From positions 1 to 15,762 of the forward strand of contig JAFPAZ010000238.1 of NCBI GenBank assembly GCA_017390645.1: a DNA stretch of 15,762 bases, read 5' to 3'. The position numbers and the translations under genes were made by a program. Source of the DNA: Lachnospiraceae bacterium. Lineage in GTDB: Bacteria; Bacillota_A; Clostridia; Lachnospirales; Lachnospiraceae. Positions within the stretch are counted from its first letter, which is position 1. Every line of letters begins with the position of its first letter. Below the pieces are notes generated by a model. The model did not search any database, was not told the DNA's origin, and was given only the letters and a program-made list of their open reading frames with translations. This document shows positions 8,189 through 15,516 of the stretch, piece by piece.

Positions 8189-8578
8189 CTATTTAAGTAC
8201 CGCTTTCATTCTGTTAAATTCTTGCGTCATCTGATCAATTAATGCCTGGTAACGAATCGAATTTTCCGCCTGATAAACTTCTTCTGTATCAATACTCACA
8301 TTATTTCCGTCCAAACGATAGGACAATGTAGAGTTATCTGTATATACAACACCGTTCATTTCCATCAAATGATCCTGTACATTTGATACCGCTTCATCCA
8401 AAGTACTTCCATCTGACAAAGCTGCTTCTAAAAAACTATTAAATTCAATATCCTGTCTTTTATAATTCGGTGTATTTACGTTCGCCATATTATTTGAGAT
8501 TAATTTCCCGCGAACCGAACATGCATCTGCAGCTTTATCCAAAACATTCACATAATTAAATAAATTTGAATTAATCAT
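8189..8578 (-). CDS. flgB: Flagellar proximal rod protein FlgB, first gene of the flagellar operon
   Basis: FlgB is a proximal rod subunit next to FliE and FlgC. The 129-residue product has the rod signature SNNMANVNTPNYKR (28-41), a variable middle, and a C-terminal helix (about 100-129, with ENSIRYQALIDQMTQEFNRM). An AAAGGG site precedes the ATG. It is the first gene of the flagellar cluster and lies 153 bases downstream of codY, the same neighbour as in Bacillus subtilis. No convincing promoter was found in front of it, so partial read-through from codY is possible. Confidence 0.96.
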   Translation of the reverse strand: MINSNLFNYVNVLDKAADACSVRGKLISNNMANVNTPNYKRQDIEFNSFLEAALSDGSTLDEAVSNVQDHLMEMNGVVYTDNSTLSYRLDGNNVSIDTEEVYQAENSIRYQALIDQMTQEFNRMKAVLK

Positions 8579-8731
8579 ATTTTTCCCTTTCTGTTAAAAT
8601 CCTCTGATTATTTTTCGGCAAAAAAGATTCATGATACATCTTACATCTATCACAAATCCTTTGCTTTATCCCATTAGAAATCCTTTTCTAATCTTATGTA
8701 CTTTATAATTATTGCTCATATGAATAGTGAA
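8579..8731 (-). promoter_or_regulatory. codY-flgB intergenic leader region with a palindrome
   Basis: The 153 bases hold a perfect AT-rich inverted repeat at 8673-8692 (ATTAGAAA, 4-base loop, TTTCTAAT) but no following T-run, so it does not look like a rho-independent terminator. A weak sigma-A-like pair (TTCACT, 18 bases, TATAAA on the minus strand) lies just after the codY stop. A GCCGAAAA element about 42 bases before flgB resembles the -10 of the flagellar sigma factor, but no TAAA stands at the right distance. The promoter for the operon is probably in this gap, but it cannot be placed with confidence. Confidence 0.35.
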
Positions 8732-9502
8732 TCACTTCTTAATCTTCTCGAGTTCTTCAAAAACAAAATCATTCACAACTTTTATATAGGTTCCTTTCAT
8801 ACCGGAGGATCTGGATTCAATTACGCCTGCACTTTCAAATTTTCTAAGAGCATTTACAATTACAGAACGGGTAATACCAACCCTGTCCGCTATCTTACTA
8901 GCAACCAATATACCTTCATTTCCTTTTAATTCTTCAAAGATATGTGTGATGGCCTCAAGTTCCGAAAAAGACAACGTACTAATCGCTGATTTTACAATAG
9001 CAATTTTCCGGTTTTCTTCTGCATTCTCTTCATTTACAGAACGCATCATCTCCAAACTTACAACCGTTGTTCCATACTCCCCTAAAATGATATCGTCTAT
9101 CTCATAACCTCGTTCCTGCCGGTACATAAATACTGTTCCTAACCGTTCTCCGGCTATATCAATAGGCATAATAATCGCCTTATAAATATCCACATTAGAA
9201 ATTTCAAATCCGAGTGTAGCAAGATTCACATTTTCCTTTGTGGATAATACACCCAACAGTCGTTCATTTAAAAGGAAGTCAATATGTTCACCAACCTGGT
9301 TCGTAATCAACACATTTATCGCTTCAACATCATGTCGGTTCTTAATGCCAAGAACCTTTCCTTTTCTGCTGATTACAAGAATATTCGATTCCAGGATATC
9401 ACTCAACACTTCGCAAATATCATTAAACACAACCATCTGCGAATTATTGTTGTGTAATAATTTATTTATTTTTCTAGTTTTATCTAATAATTGTACACTC
9501 AC
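8732..9502 (-). CDS. codY: GTP- and nutrient-sensing global repressor CodY
   Basis: CodY is a dimeric regulator that in Firmicutes represses amino-acid, nitrogen and often motility genes when GTP and branched-chain amino acids are plentiful. The 256-residue product has a GAF-type sensor domain (about 1-155), a long linker helix (about 140-170) and a winged helix-turn-helix (about 180-256). The DNA-binding part carries the CodY hallmark ASKIADRVGITRSVIVNALR (201-220), followed by MKGTYIKV. The start is a GTG at 9502 giving MSVQLLDKTRKINKLL, like other CodY proteins; GGGAGG at plus-strand 9510-9515 is 7 bases away. A longer frame to an ATG at 9547 would add an untypical extension. The sensor-domain segment at about 53-90 differs from the Bacillus protein (see findings). 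It stands upstream of flgB, and direct repression of the flagellar operon is known in Bacillus, but no clear CodY box was seen here. Confidence 0.97.
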   Translation of the reverse strand: MSVQLLDKTRKINKLLHNNNSQMVVFNDICEVLSDILESNILVISRKGKVLGIKNRHDVEAINVLITNQVGEHIDFLLNERLLGVLSTKENVNLATLGFEISNVDIYKAIIMPIDIAGERLGTVFMYRQERGYEIDDIILGEYGTTVVSLEMMRSVNEENAEENRKIAIVKSAISTLSFSELEAITHIFEELKGNEGILVASKIADRVGITRSVIVNALRKFESAGVIESRSSGMKGTYIKVVNDFVFEELEKIKK

Positions 9503-9577
9503 AAAACTACCTCCCAGAACACAATTCCTCCAGTTACTTTCATGCACATACAGAACAATTAATTCTATTTCTTTTAC

Positions 9578-9606
9578 ATAATAGCATATATTTTGTACAA
9601 TAACAA
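9578..9606 (-). promoter_or_regulatory. Promoter of codY (extended -10, sigma-A type)
   Basis: On the minus strand, TTGTTA (plus 9601-9606) is followed by exactly 17 bases and TATTAT (plus 9578-9583). A TG sits one base before the -10, an extended -10 element. Transcription would start near 9571, leaving a leader of about 70 bases before the GTG start of codY. It lies in the 143-base gap after topA, so codY can be transcribed apart from comM-dprA-topA. Confidence 0.7.
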
Positions 9607-9645
9607 CACTTTTTTAGTATATTTTCACGATTTTTCAAACAATAG

Positions 9646-11730
9646 TTACACTTTCTCATTATGAAAATTTTTATTTTCTATTACATATCCACATTGCTCA
9701 TCCATACACAATAATTTGTTGCCTTTTTCGAGCATGATACCTCCACATTGTGCACACTTAGTCGTTGAAGGTTTCTGCCAGCTCATAAAATCGCATTCAG
9801 GAATACGGATGCAACCGTAATACTTTCGTCCTTTTTTTGTCTTCCTCAACACAATGTCATTCTTACATTTCGGACATTCAACTCCAATTTTTTCAAAATA
9901 CTGTTTTGTAAAACGACATTCCGGGAACCCGGGACAGGCGAGAAATTTCCCATGAGGACCATATTTAATTACCATATTTTTTCCACATTCTTCGCATATT
10001 TCTTCGGTCACTTCATCTTCTATTTTTACACTTTCCAGTTCTTTTTCAGCCTGAAGCACCGCTTCATTTAAGTCAGGATAAAAGTTTCTGATTACCGTCT
10101 TCCACTTCACCAATCCTTCTCCAACCTCATCTAAAAGCGATTCCATATTTGCAGTAAAATTCACATCCACAATAGACGGAAATGCCTGTTTCATCATCTG
10201 ATTCACCGCTTCTCCCAATTCCGTCACATACAGATTTTTATTTTCTTTTACAATATATCTTCTTGCCAAAATCGTAGTAATGGTAGGCGCATAGGTACTA
10301 GGTCGTCCAATTCCTAGTTCTTCCAATGTTTTTACCAGCAACGCTTCGGTATAATGAGATGGTGGCTGTGTAAAATGTTGTTTTTCTTCAAAACCATCTA
10401 GTAAAATTTTTGATGTTTCAGTGATAGATTTCACTTTTTTTCCATTTTCGTCTTTTTCGTCCTCTGCCTTATACACCGTCATAAAACCATCAAACACAAT
10501 CTTTGAGGAAGAAACAGCAAAACGATATTCCCCTGCAGAAATTTTAATATTCCTTGTTTCATATTTCGCAGCAGCCATTCTGCTTGCCAGGAAACGATTG
10601 TAAATCAACTGATATAAACGAAACAGATCCCTAGGAAGTTCCTCTTTTATTTTTACCGGAGATAAATCTACATACGTAGGTCTTATTGCCTCGTGAGCAT
10701 CTTGAATTTTTTTCTTCTCTGTCTTTTTATTCTCTTCCTGAATGAGATATTCTTCCCCATAATGTTCAGAAATGTATTCTCTTGCACTCTCTTTTGCTTC
10801 TTCCGATATACGGACAGAATCTGTTCTTAAATAAGTAATCAAACCTATCGTGCCATGTCCTTTTATAGGGATTCCTTCGTACAATTGCTGGGCAAGACGC
10901 ATGGTTTTTTGAGTAGAAAAATTCAATTTTGCCGAAGCATCCTGTTGTAACGTACTCGTAGTAAATGGAGTTGGAGCTTTTTTCGTTCTTTCTCCTGTTT
11001 TTATCTCATCCACTATAAATTTTTCCTTCTTTAGCTTCTTTTTTATTTCTTCTACCTGTTCTTTGGATATTAGTTCAATTTTCCCATCTTTATCTCCAAC
11101 GAATTTACAAGGTAGATTCACTTTTCCATCATCTACCTTTAATAAAGCATCCAAAGTCCAATATTCCTTAGGAATAAAATCATTAACCTCTTCTTCCCTG
11201 TCACAAATCAGCCTAAGAGCTACAGATTGTACCCGGCCGGCACTAAGCCCCCGTTTAATCTTAGCCCACAATACCGGACTTATCTTATAACCAACCATTC
11301 TGTCAAGCATTCTTCTTACCTGCTGCGCATCTACCAGATTCATATCTATTTTTCTTGCCTGCTTTATGGAATTTTTTATTGCATTTTTAGTTATTTCATT
11401 AAAAGTGATTCTCTCACAATTTTTATCCTGCAATTTTAATGCTTCATATAAATGCCAGGAAATAGCCTCTCCTTCACGGTCAGGGTCAGTCGCAAGATAT
11501 ATTTTATCTGCTTTTTTTACTTCTTTTCTAAGTTTGGCTAATACATCTCCTTTTCCTCTTATGGTAATATACTTCGGCTCATAGTCATTTTCCACATCAA
11601 TACCTAATGTACTTTTGGGCAAATCCCTCACATGCCCATTAGAAGCAACTACTTCATAATTACTACCCAAAAATTTTTTTATCGTATTTGCTTTGGCCGG
11701 TGACTCCACAATCACAAGATTCTTAGCCAT
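9646..11730 (-). CDS. topA: DNA topoisomerase I (type IA)
   Basis: TopA relaxes negative supercoils by cutting one DNA strand through a tyrosine phosphodiester. The 694-residue protein is full length for Firmicutes. The TOPRIM domain (about 3-115) has the catalytic glutamate in IVESPAKA (E9) and the metal-binding TDPDREGE (81-88). The active-site tyrosine is Y300 in GLITYLRTDS. Conserved strand-passage motifs follow, such as GIGRPSTYAPTI (473-484). The C-terminus carries three four-cysteine zinc ribbons: C579/C582/C599/C605, C619/C622/C640/C646 and C659/C662/C675/C680. AAAGGAG lies upstream of the ATG. It follows dprA by 36 bases with no terminator, so the two are probably co-transcribed. Confidence 0.98.
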   Translation of the reverse strand: MAKNLVIVESPAKANTIKKFLGSNYEVVASNGHVRDLPKSTLGIDVENDYEPKYITIRGKGDVLAKLRKEVKKADKIYLATDPDREGEAISWHLYEALKLQDKNCERITFNEITKNAIKNSIKQARKIDMNLVDAQQVRRMLDRMVGYKISPVLWAKIKRGLSAGRVQSVALRLICDREEEVNDFIPKEYWTLDALLKVDDGKVNLPCKFVGDKDGKIELISKEQVEEIKKKLKKEKFIVDEIKTGERTKKAPTPFTTSTLQQDASAKLNFSTQKTMRLAQQLYEGIPIKGHGTIGLITYLRTDSVRISEEAKESAREYISEHYGEEYLIQEENKKTEKKKIQDAHEAIRPTYVDLSPVKIKEELPRDLFRLYQLIYNRFLASRMAAAKYETRNIKISAGEYRFAVSSSKIVFDGFMTVYKAEDEKDENGKKVKSITETSKILLDGFEEKQHFTQPPSHYTEALLVKTLEELGIGRPSTYAPTITTILARRYIVKENKNLYVTELGEAVNQMMKQAFPSIVDVNFTANMESLLDEVGEGLVKWKTVIRNFYPDLNEAVLQAEKELESVKIEDEVTEEICEECGKNMVIKYGPHGKFLACPGFPECRFTKQYFEKIGVECPKCKNDIVLRKTKKGRKYYGCIRIPECDFMSWQKPSTTKCAQCGGIMLEKGNKLLCMDEQCGYVIENKNFHNEKV

Positions 11731-11766
11731 AATATCTCTCCTTTACCTCTCAAACTTCACTTATAT

Positions 11767-12846
11767 CTATTCCACTGATTTAATATAATAATTCTTAACA
11801 ACCTGTTTTACATACCCTTTTAACTCCAACGCAAACAAAGCACTTAATGTTTCCTGTACACTAAGACTCGTACTTTCCACAATTTCATCAACAAACTTTG
11901 CTTCCAAACTTAAAACACTATACACCATTTTCTCTTTCAGTGCAAGGTTATTTTCTACATTTTTCAATTCATTATGAGTAAAGCTATCAGAGATTCCATA
12001 TTCTTCCAACACATCTTCCGGTTCCATCACAAGTTTGGCTCCTTCCTGAATCAGCCGGTTACATCCTGCACTATTTATATCCCTTAATCTGCCCGGAACC
12101 GCAAACACATCTTTTCCCTGTTCCAAAGCAAATTCAACCGTAATCAACGAGCCACTTTTTTCTCTCGCCTCCACTACCAGAACCCCATCAGACAAAGCAC
12201 TAATCAAGCGATTCCGCATCGGAAAATTCCCTGCTTTCGGATTCTCATCCAGAGGAAATTCTGACAAAACACCTCCTGCACTTTGCATTTTTTCAAACAA
12301 AGTATAATGTTCTCGAGGATAACAGATATTAATTCCACACCCAAGCACTCCCATGGTATATCCCCCTGATTCCAACGCGCCTAAATGTGCCTGTTTATCA
12401 ATACCATATGCCAACCCACTTATAATATTTACACCTGCTTTTGCCAGACTCTTGGAAAAATAAAGTGCCATCTCCATTCCATAAGCACTGGCATTCCTCG
12501 CACCTACTATGGCAATGCTTCTCTTTGATTCTACAGGCATACTTCCCTTTAGATAAAATCCAACCGGTGCATCCACGAGAGCTTTAAAACGTTTCGGATA
12601 TTCAATAGAACCTCTGTGAATAAAACGAATCTTTTTTTCAACCAAACGATTCCATTCTTTTTCTATTTTATCCAAATTTCTTTCCATCATAACAGATTTT
12701 ATCTGAGCCGGTTTCAATATTTTTGTCAATTCCTGTTCTTTAGCATTATAAATATCCTTAGGGGTAGAAAAGTACTCTATCAATTTATTTGCGGTAATAG
12801 GACCTATCCCTGGTAATTTTGCCAGCCAAAGCCAATAAATATTCAT
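11767..12846 (-). CDS. dprA: DNA processing protein DprA (Smf)
   Basis: DprA binds incoming single-stranded DNA during natural transformation, protects it and loads RecA; many bacteria without known competence keep it. The 359-residue protein has an N-terminal helix-hairpin-helix-like part (about 5-60), then the Rossmann-type core with IVGARNAS (113-120), SGLAYGIDKQAHLGAL (143-158), FPMRNRLISALSDG (208-221), SGSLITVEFALEQGK (231-245) and GCNRLIQEGA (261-270). A C-terminal winged-helix domain (about 300-357) is also present. The ATG overlaps the comM stop as ATGA, and GAGGGG lies 7 bases upstream within comM, indicating tight translational coupling. Confidence 0.97.
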   Translation of the reverse strand: MNIYWLWLAKLPGIGPITANKLIEYFSTPKDIYNAKEQELTKILKPAQIKSVMMERNLDKIEKEWNRLVEKKIRFIHRGSIEYPKRFKALVDAPVGFYLKGSMPVESKRSIAIVGARNASAYGMEMALYFSKSLAKAGVNIISGLAYGIDKQAHLGALESGGYTMGVLGCGINICYPREHYTLFEKMQSAGGVLSEFPLDENPKAGNFPMRNRLISALSDGVLVVEAREKSGSLITVEFALEQGKDVFAVPGRLRDINSAGCNRLIQEGAKLVMEPEDVLEEYGISDSFTHNELKNVENNLALKEKMVYSVLSLEAKFVDEIVESTSLSVQETLSALFALELKGYVKQVVKNYYIKSVE

Positions 12847-14375
12847 TCACTATCCCCTCTTTCCCTTTGATTCAAACAATTCCGGTAGCTCAATGCTTCC
12901 ATAAGATGTAACTCCATGATACTTTCACTTTGTGATAAATCTGCTATGGTCCTGGCTACTTTTAAAATTCTATGGTAACTTCTGGCACTCATTTTTCTTT
13001 TTTCAAAATAGTTTTTTAATAATTCCCTTTCCGTCGTTCCTAAAGCACAATACTTTTCAACCATCTTCCCATTCATTTGTGAATTGTATAAAATATTCTC
13101 CTTTTCGAAACGTTTTCGTTGAACTAATATTGCCTTATTCACCCGTTCTTTTATCTGTTTGGAAGACTCTTCTTTACACTTTGAATTAAGTTGTTCAAAT
13201 TTTACTGCCGATACCTCTACATTAATATCGATTCTGTCCAGAAAAGCCTGACTGATTTTCCCCTGATATTTTTGAATCATAGCCGGAGTGCAGGTACATC
13301 GGTTCATATCCGGATAATTTCCGCAAGGGCAAGGGTTTAGCGCTGCGACCAGCATAAAATCTGCCGGAAAACTAAAATTTCCACAAATTCTATTTATTAC
13401 AATCCTCTTTTCCTCTAACGGCTGTCTTAATACTTCAATTACACTCTTATCAAACTCAAGAAGTTCATCTAAAAACAAAACTCCTCCATGAGCCAGCGTA
13501 ATCTCTCCCACTTTTGGTATTCTTCCACCGCCCGCCAATGCAGTTTTAGGAATCGTATGATGAGGACTTCGAAATGGACGTTTTTTTATTATCCTTCCCT
13601 TTTCCAGCATTCCACTTATACTATATATTTTTGTTATCTCCAGACTTTCCTCAAAAGACAAATCCGGCATAATCGTTGGAATCCTTTGTGCCATCATGGA
13701 TTTTCCCGCTCCAGGTGGTCCAACCAATAAAACATTATGTCTCCCGGCTACCGCAATTTCAATTGCCCGTTTTGCCAGACTCTGTCCATATATATCACTG
13801 TAATCCAACCCCTCCTCACATTTTGCATTCCAATCTTCTTTCGAAACAGATGGTTTCATTTCTTTTTGTCCTGTTAAATATTCATACACCTGTTTTAAAT
13901 TCTCTACAGCAATTATCTTTATTCCGCTTACTATCGCTGCTTCCTCTTCATTGTCTTTAGGCACGATACATTCATTTAATCCACTTTCTTTCGCCAAATG
14001 AACTACTGATAAAACACCATTCATTTTCTTTATGGCACCATTCAGTCCTAATTCGCCAATAATTAAAGTCTTTTCCATTCTCTCTTGTGAAATTTTTTTC
14101 ATGGATAATAAAATAGAAACCGCAATGGGTAAATCATAAGAAGAACCTTCCTTACGAATATCCGCCGGCGATAAATTCACCGTAATTCGTTTTGGAGGAA
14201 TAGAAAAATCAGAATTTTTCATAGCGGTACGCACCCGCTCTTTTGCTTCCTTTACACAGGAATTTAAGAAGCCTACCATTTCAAACATAGGAAGACCGTC
14301 ACTTACATCTGTTTCCACTTGAATTAATTTACATTCGACGCCATAAACAGCACCGCTTATTACTTTGCTATACAT
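12843..14375 (-). CDS. comM: ComM/YifB-family Mg-chelatase-like AAA+ ATPase
   Basis: Members of this family are hexameric AAA+ helicases; in Vibrio and Acinetobacter, ComM promotes branch migration during integration of transforming DNA. The 510-residue product has an N-terminal Lon-substrate-like domain (about 18-140, with NLSPADIRKEGSSYDLPIA at 67-85), the Walker A GPPGAGKS (219-226), FRSPHHT (268-274), the Walker B VLFLDE (299-304), a cysteine-rich motif CPCGNYPDMNRCTC (349-362), and a C-terminal helical lid with MSARSYHRILKVARTIADL (462-480). The start was set at the ATG at 14375 (MYSKVISGAVYG), the usual family N-terminus; AAAGGA lies 5 bases upstream. A frame open to 14408 would add 11 unlikely residues. 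It shares an operon with dprA, which supports a role in handling imported or recombining DNA, although no other competence gene is in view. Confidence 0.95.
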   Translation of the reverse strand: MYSKVISGAVYGVECKLIQVETDVSDGLPMFEMVGFLNSCVKEAKERVRTAMKNSDFSIPPKRITVNLSPADIRKEGSSYDLPIAVSILLSMKKISQERMEKTLIIGELGLNGAIKKMNGVLSVVHLAKESGLNECIVPKDNEEEAAIVSGIKIIAVENLKQVYEYLTGQKEMKPSVSKEDWNAKCEEGLDYSDIYGQSLAKRAIEIAVAGRHNVLLVGPPGAGKSMMAQRIPTIMPDLSFEESLEITKIYSISGMLEKGRIIKKRPFRSPHHTIPKTALAGGGRIPKVGEITLAHGGVLFLDELLEFDKSVIEVLRQPLEEKRIVINRICGNFSFPADFMLVAALNPCPCGNYPDMNRCTCTPAMIQKYQGKISQAFLDRIDINVEVSAVKFEQLNSKCKEESSKQIKERVNKAILVQRKRFEKENILYNSQMNGKMVEKYCALGTTERELLKNYFEKRKMSARSYHRILKVARTIADLSQSESIMELHLMEALSYRNCLNQRERGDSE

Positions 14376-14412
14376 CAGTTCCTTTCCGCCTGATCCAACA
14401 CGAAACAATTTT

Positions 14413-14441
14413 ATTATACTCTATTCTTGAATTAATTTCAA
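14413..14441 (-). promoter_or_regulatory. Strong sigma-A promoter of comM-dprA-topA
   Basis: On the minus strand TTGAAA (plus 14436-14441), 17 bases, then a perfect TATAAT (plus 14413-14418). Transcription would begin near 14406, about 31 bases before the comM ATG. The -35 end overlaps a 5-base inverted repeat (TTGAA-N5-TTCAA, 14427-14441), a possible operator. No other good promoter was found before topA, so this one probably serves three genes. Confidence 0.8.
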
Positions 14442-14499
14442 TCAAATTTGTTTTATTTTTCATTCTATTTTTCACTCTATTACATTAATTCTCAATGCA

Positions 14500-14541
14500 A
14501 AATAAAAAATCCCAGAATCCTCCTCAAGGAAGATTCCAGGA
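14500..14541 (-). terminator. Rho-independent terminator of the phosphotransferase gene
   Basis: In the minus-strand transcript, a 14-base-pair stem forms between plus 14528-14541 and 14510-14523 around a 4-base loop. Three of the pairs are G-U wobbles that exist only in RNA read from this strand. A run of U residues (plus 14500-14509 is nearly all A) follows at once. This gives it a clear minus-strand direction. It ends the transcript 17 bases after the stop codon and isolates the gene from comM. Confidence 0.9.
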
Positions 14542-14558
14542 CTTTTCATATTTATTTG

Positions 14559-15305
14559 TTAATCATAGTCAACAACATCCAGCCATCTCATAAGTAATTC
14601 TTTTTCTTCCGGTTTTTCCTCTTTCAAGCGAGCCGCTGCAATAATAGGAAGCCAAGCCTGAACATAAGACTTCGCAGTATGGCTCTTTGCACAGAAAGTG
14701 TCTAAGTACATCTCAGCTGCCTTTGGCTCCTGAAGACAAAGTAACATATATGTTTTACCCACATCCGCACTGGCATTACCCTGTGTAGCTAATTTCCAGT
14801 CTACGACGTATACTTCACCATCTTTAATGATAATGTTATGTGGGTCAAAATCACCATGACATAACTTTACGTGTTTCGGCATACTTTCCAATTTAGTAAG
14901 TAATTCATACTTTCTAATATCATCGAGTTCCGGCAAAGATTCAATAGCACTTCTTAACTGATATTTTAATTTAGGTAAAGTAGGAATTCTTCTGGCATGT
15001 AACTGTAACTGGACATCTACCATCAGATTTACATATTCCTCCATCTTATCAGGATTTTCCTTCATTAATTCACGAAGCGTTTTACCTTCAATATGAGTCA
15101 TAGACAAAGCCCATTTGCCATCGATTTTAGAAACTTCCTTAATTTCAGGAATCTTAAATCCGGTTTCTTCAACCAGTGAATGCACCAAAGCTTCATTCAA
15201 AACTTCTGTTTTCGGTACATCAGCATTAAATACCTTTACCGCTAAATCACCATTCTTATAAACTTTAGTTTCTTTACCTTCTGCAATAAGATTTGTTAAT
15301 TCCAT
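14559..15305 (-). CDS. Phosphotransferase of the APH/choline-kinase family, substrate unknown
   Basis: The 248-residue protein has a protein-kinase-like fold of the aminoglycoside phosphotransferase (APH) enzyme family. A likely ATP-binding lysine is in LAVKVF (K24). The catalytic loop HGDFDPHN (150-157) has the aspartate at 152 and asparagine at 157, and the metal-binding aspartate is in VVDWKLAT (D169). Family members phosphorylate hydroxyls of small molecules such as choline, thiamine, sugars or aminoglycosides; nothing here tells which. The ATG at 15305 has AAAGGAG 8 bases upstream; an in-frame TTG at 15323 lies upstream of that site and is unlikely. The gene stands alone, with its own promoter and terminator, between nrdR and comM. 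A resistance role is not implied: the context is chromosomal and housekeeping-like. Confidence 0.85.
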   Translation of the reverse strand: MELTNLIAEGKETKVYKNGDLAVKVFNADVPKTEVLNEALVHSLVEETGFKIPEIKEVSKIDGKWALSMTHIEGKTLRELMKENPDKMEEYVNLMVDVQLQLHARRIPTLPKLKYQLRSAIESLPELDDIRKYELLTKLESMPKHVKLCHGDFDPHNIIIKDGEVYVVDWKLATQGNASADVGKTYMLLCLQEPKAAEMYLDTFCAKSHTAKSYVQAWLPIIAAARLKEEKPEEKELLMRWLDVVDYD

Positions 15306-15365
15306 AAAAATCGCTCCTTTCAAAATAGGAATACCATTCAGCCTTCCTTTTTTTAACTTGAATTC

Positions 15366-15394
15366 ATTATACTACGATTTTTCCAAAAAGTACA
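15366..15394 (-). promoter_or_regulatory. Promoter of the phosphotransferase gene
   Basis: On the minus strand TGTACT (plus 15389-15394; three of six consensus bases), a 17-base spacer and a perfect TATAAT (plus 15366-15371). Long A-runs directly upstream (plus 15397-15422 is almost all T) could act as an UP element for the RNA polymerase alpha subunit and make up for the weak -35. Transcription would begin near 15359, about 55 bases before the ATG. Confidence 0.7.
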
Positions 15395-15516
15395 GCTTTT
15401 TTTTAATTTTTTTATACTTTTTACACAACTTTGTCAGAAAATTAACAAATCAATAGTTAAAATATTAACAATAAATATGTTATTTTTTTATCAATTATGA
15501 TAACATTTTAACAATC

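Noticed and set aside
8617..8624. GCCGAAAA on the minus strand upstream of flgB, like the -10 of a flagellar sigma factor (sigma-28/SigD) promoter.
   Set aside because: No TAAA-type -35 is present about 15 bases upstream (the bases there read TGTA), so the promoter cannot be supported.
8673..8692. A CodY box before flgB in the palindrome.
   Set aside because: The CodY consensus has TTTTC on the left and GAAAA on the right; here GAAA is on the left and TTTC on the right, the opposite polarity.
9503..9547. A longer CodY start at the ATG at 9547 (15 extra residues).
   Set aside because: The extension covers the GGGAGG ribosome binding site for the GTG at 9502 and has no counterpart in the family, whose N-terminus matches the shorter form.
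13676..13960. Plus-strand open frames opposite the coding genes, for example this one of 94 codons and one at 3235-3540 of 101 codons.
   Set aside because: They lie wholly inside well-recognised minus-strand genes (comM, fliI), show no family motifs and have odd composition; they are antisense shadows.
14559..15305. Aminoglycoside resistance gene.
   Set aside because: Only the broad kinase fold and catalytic motifs are shared; there is no mobile-element context and no feature specific to resistance enzymes, so a small-molecule kinase of unknown substrate is the fair call.
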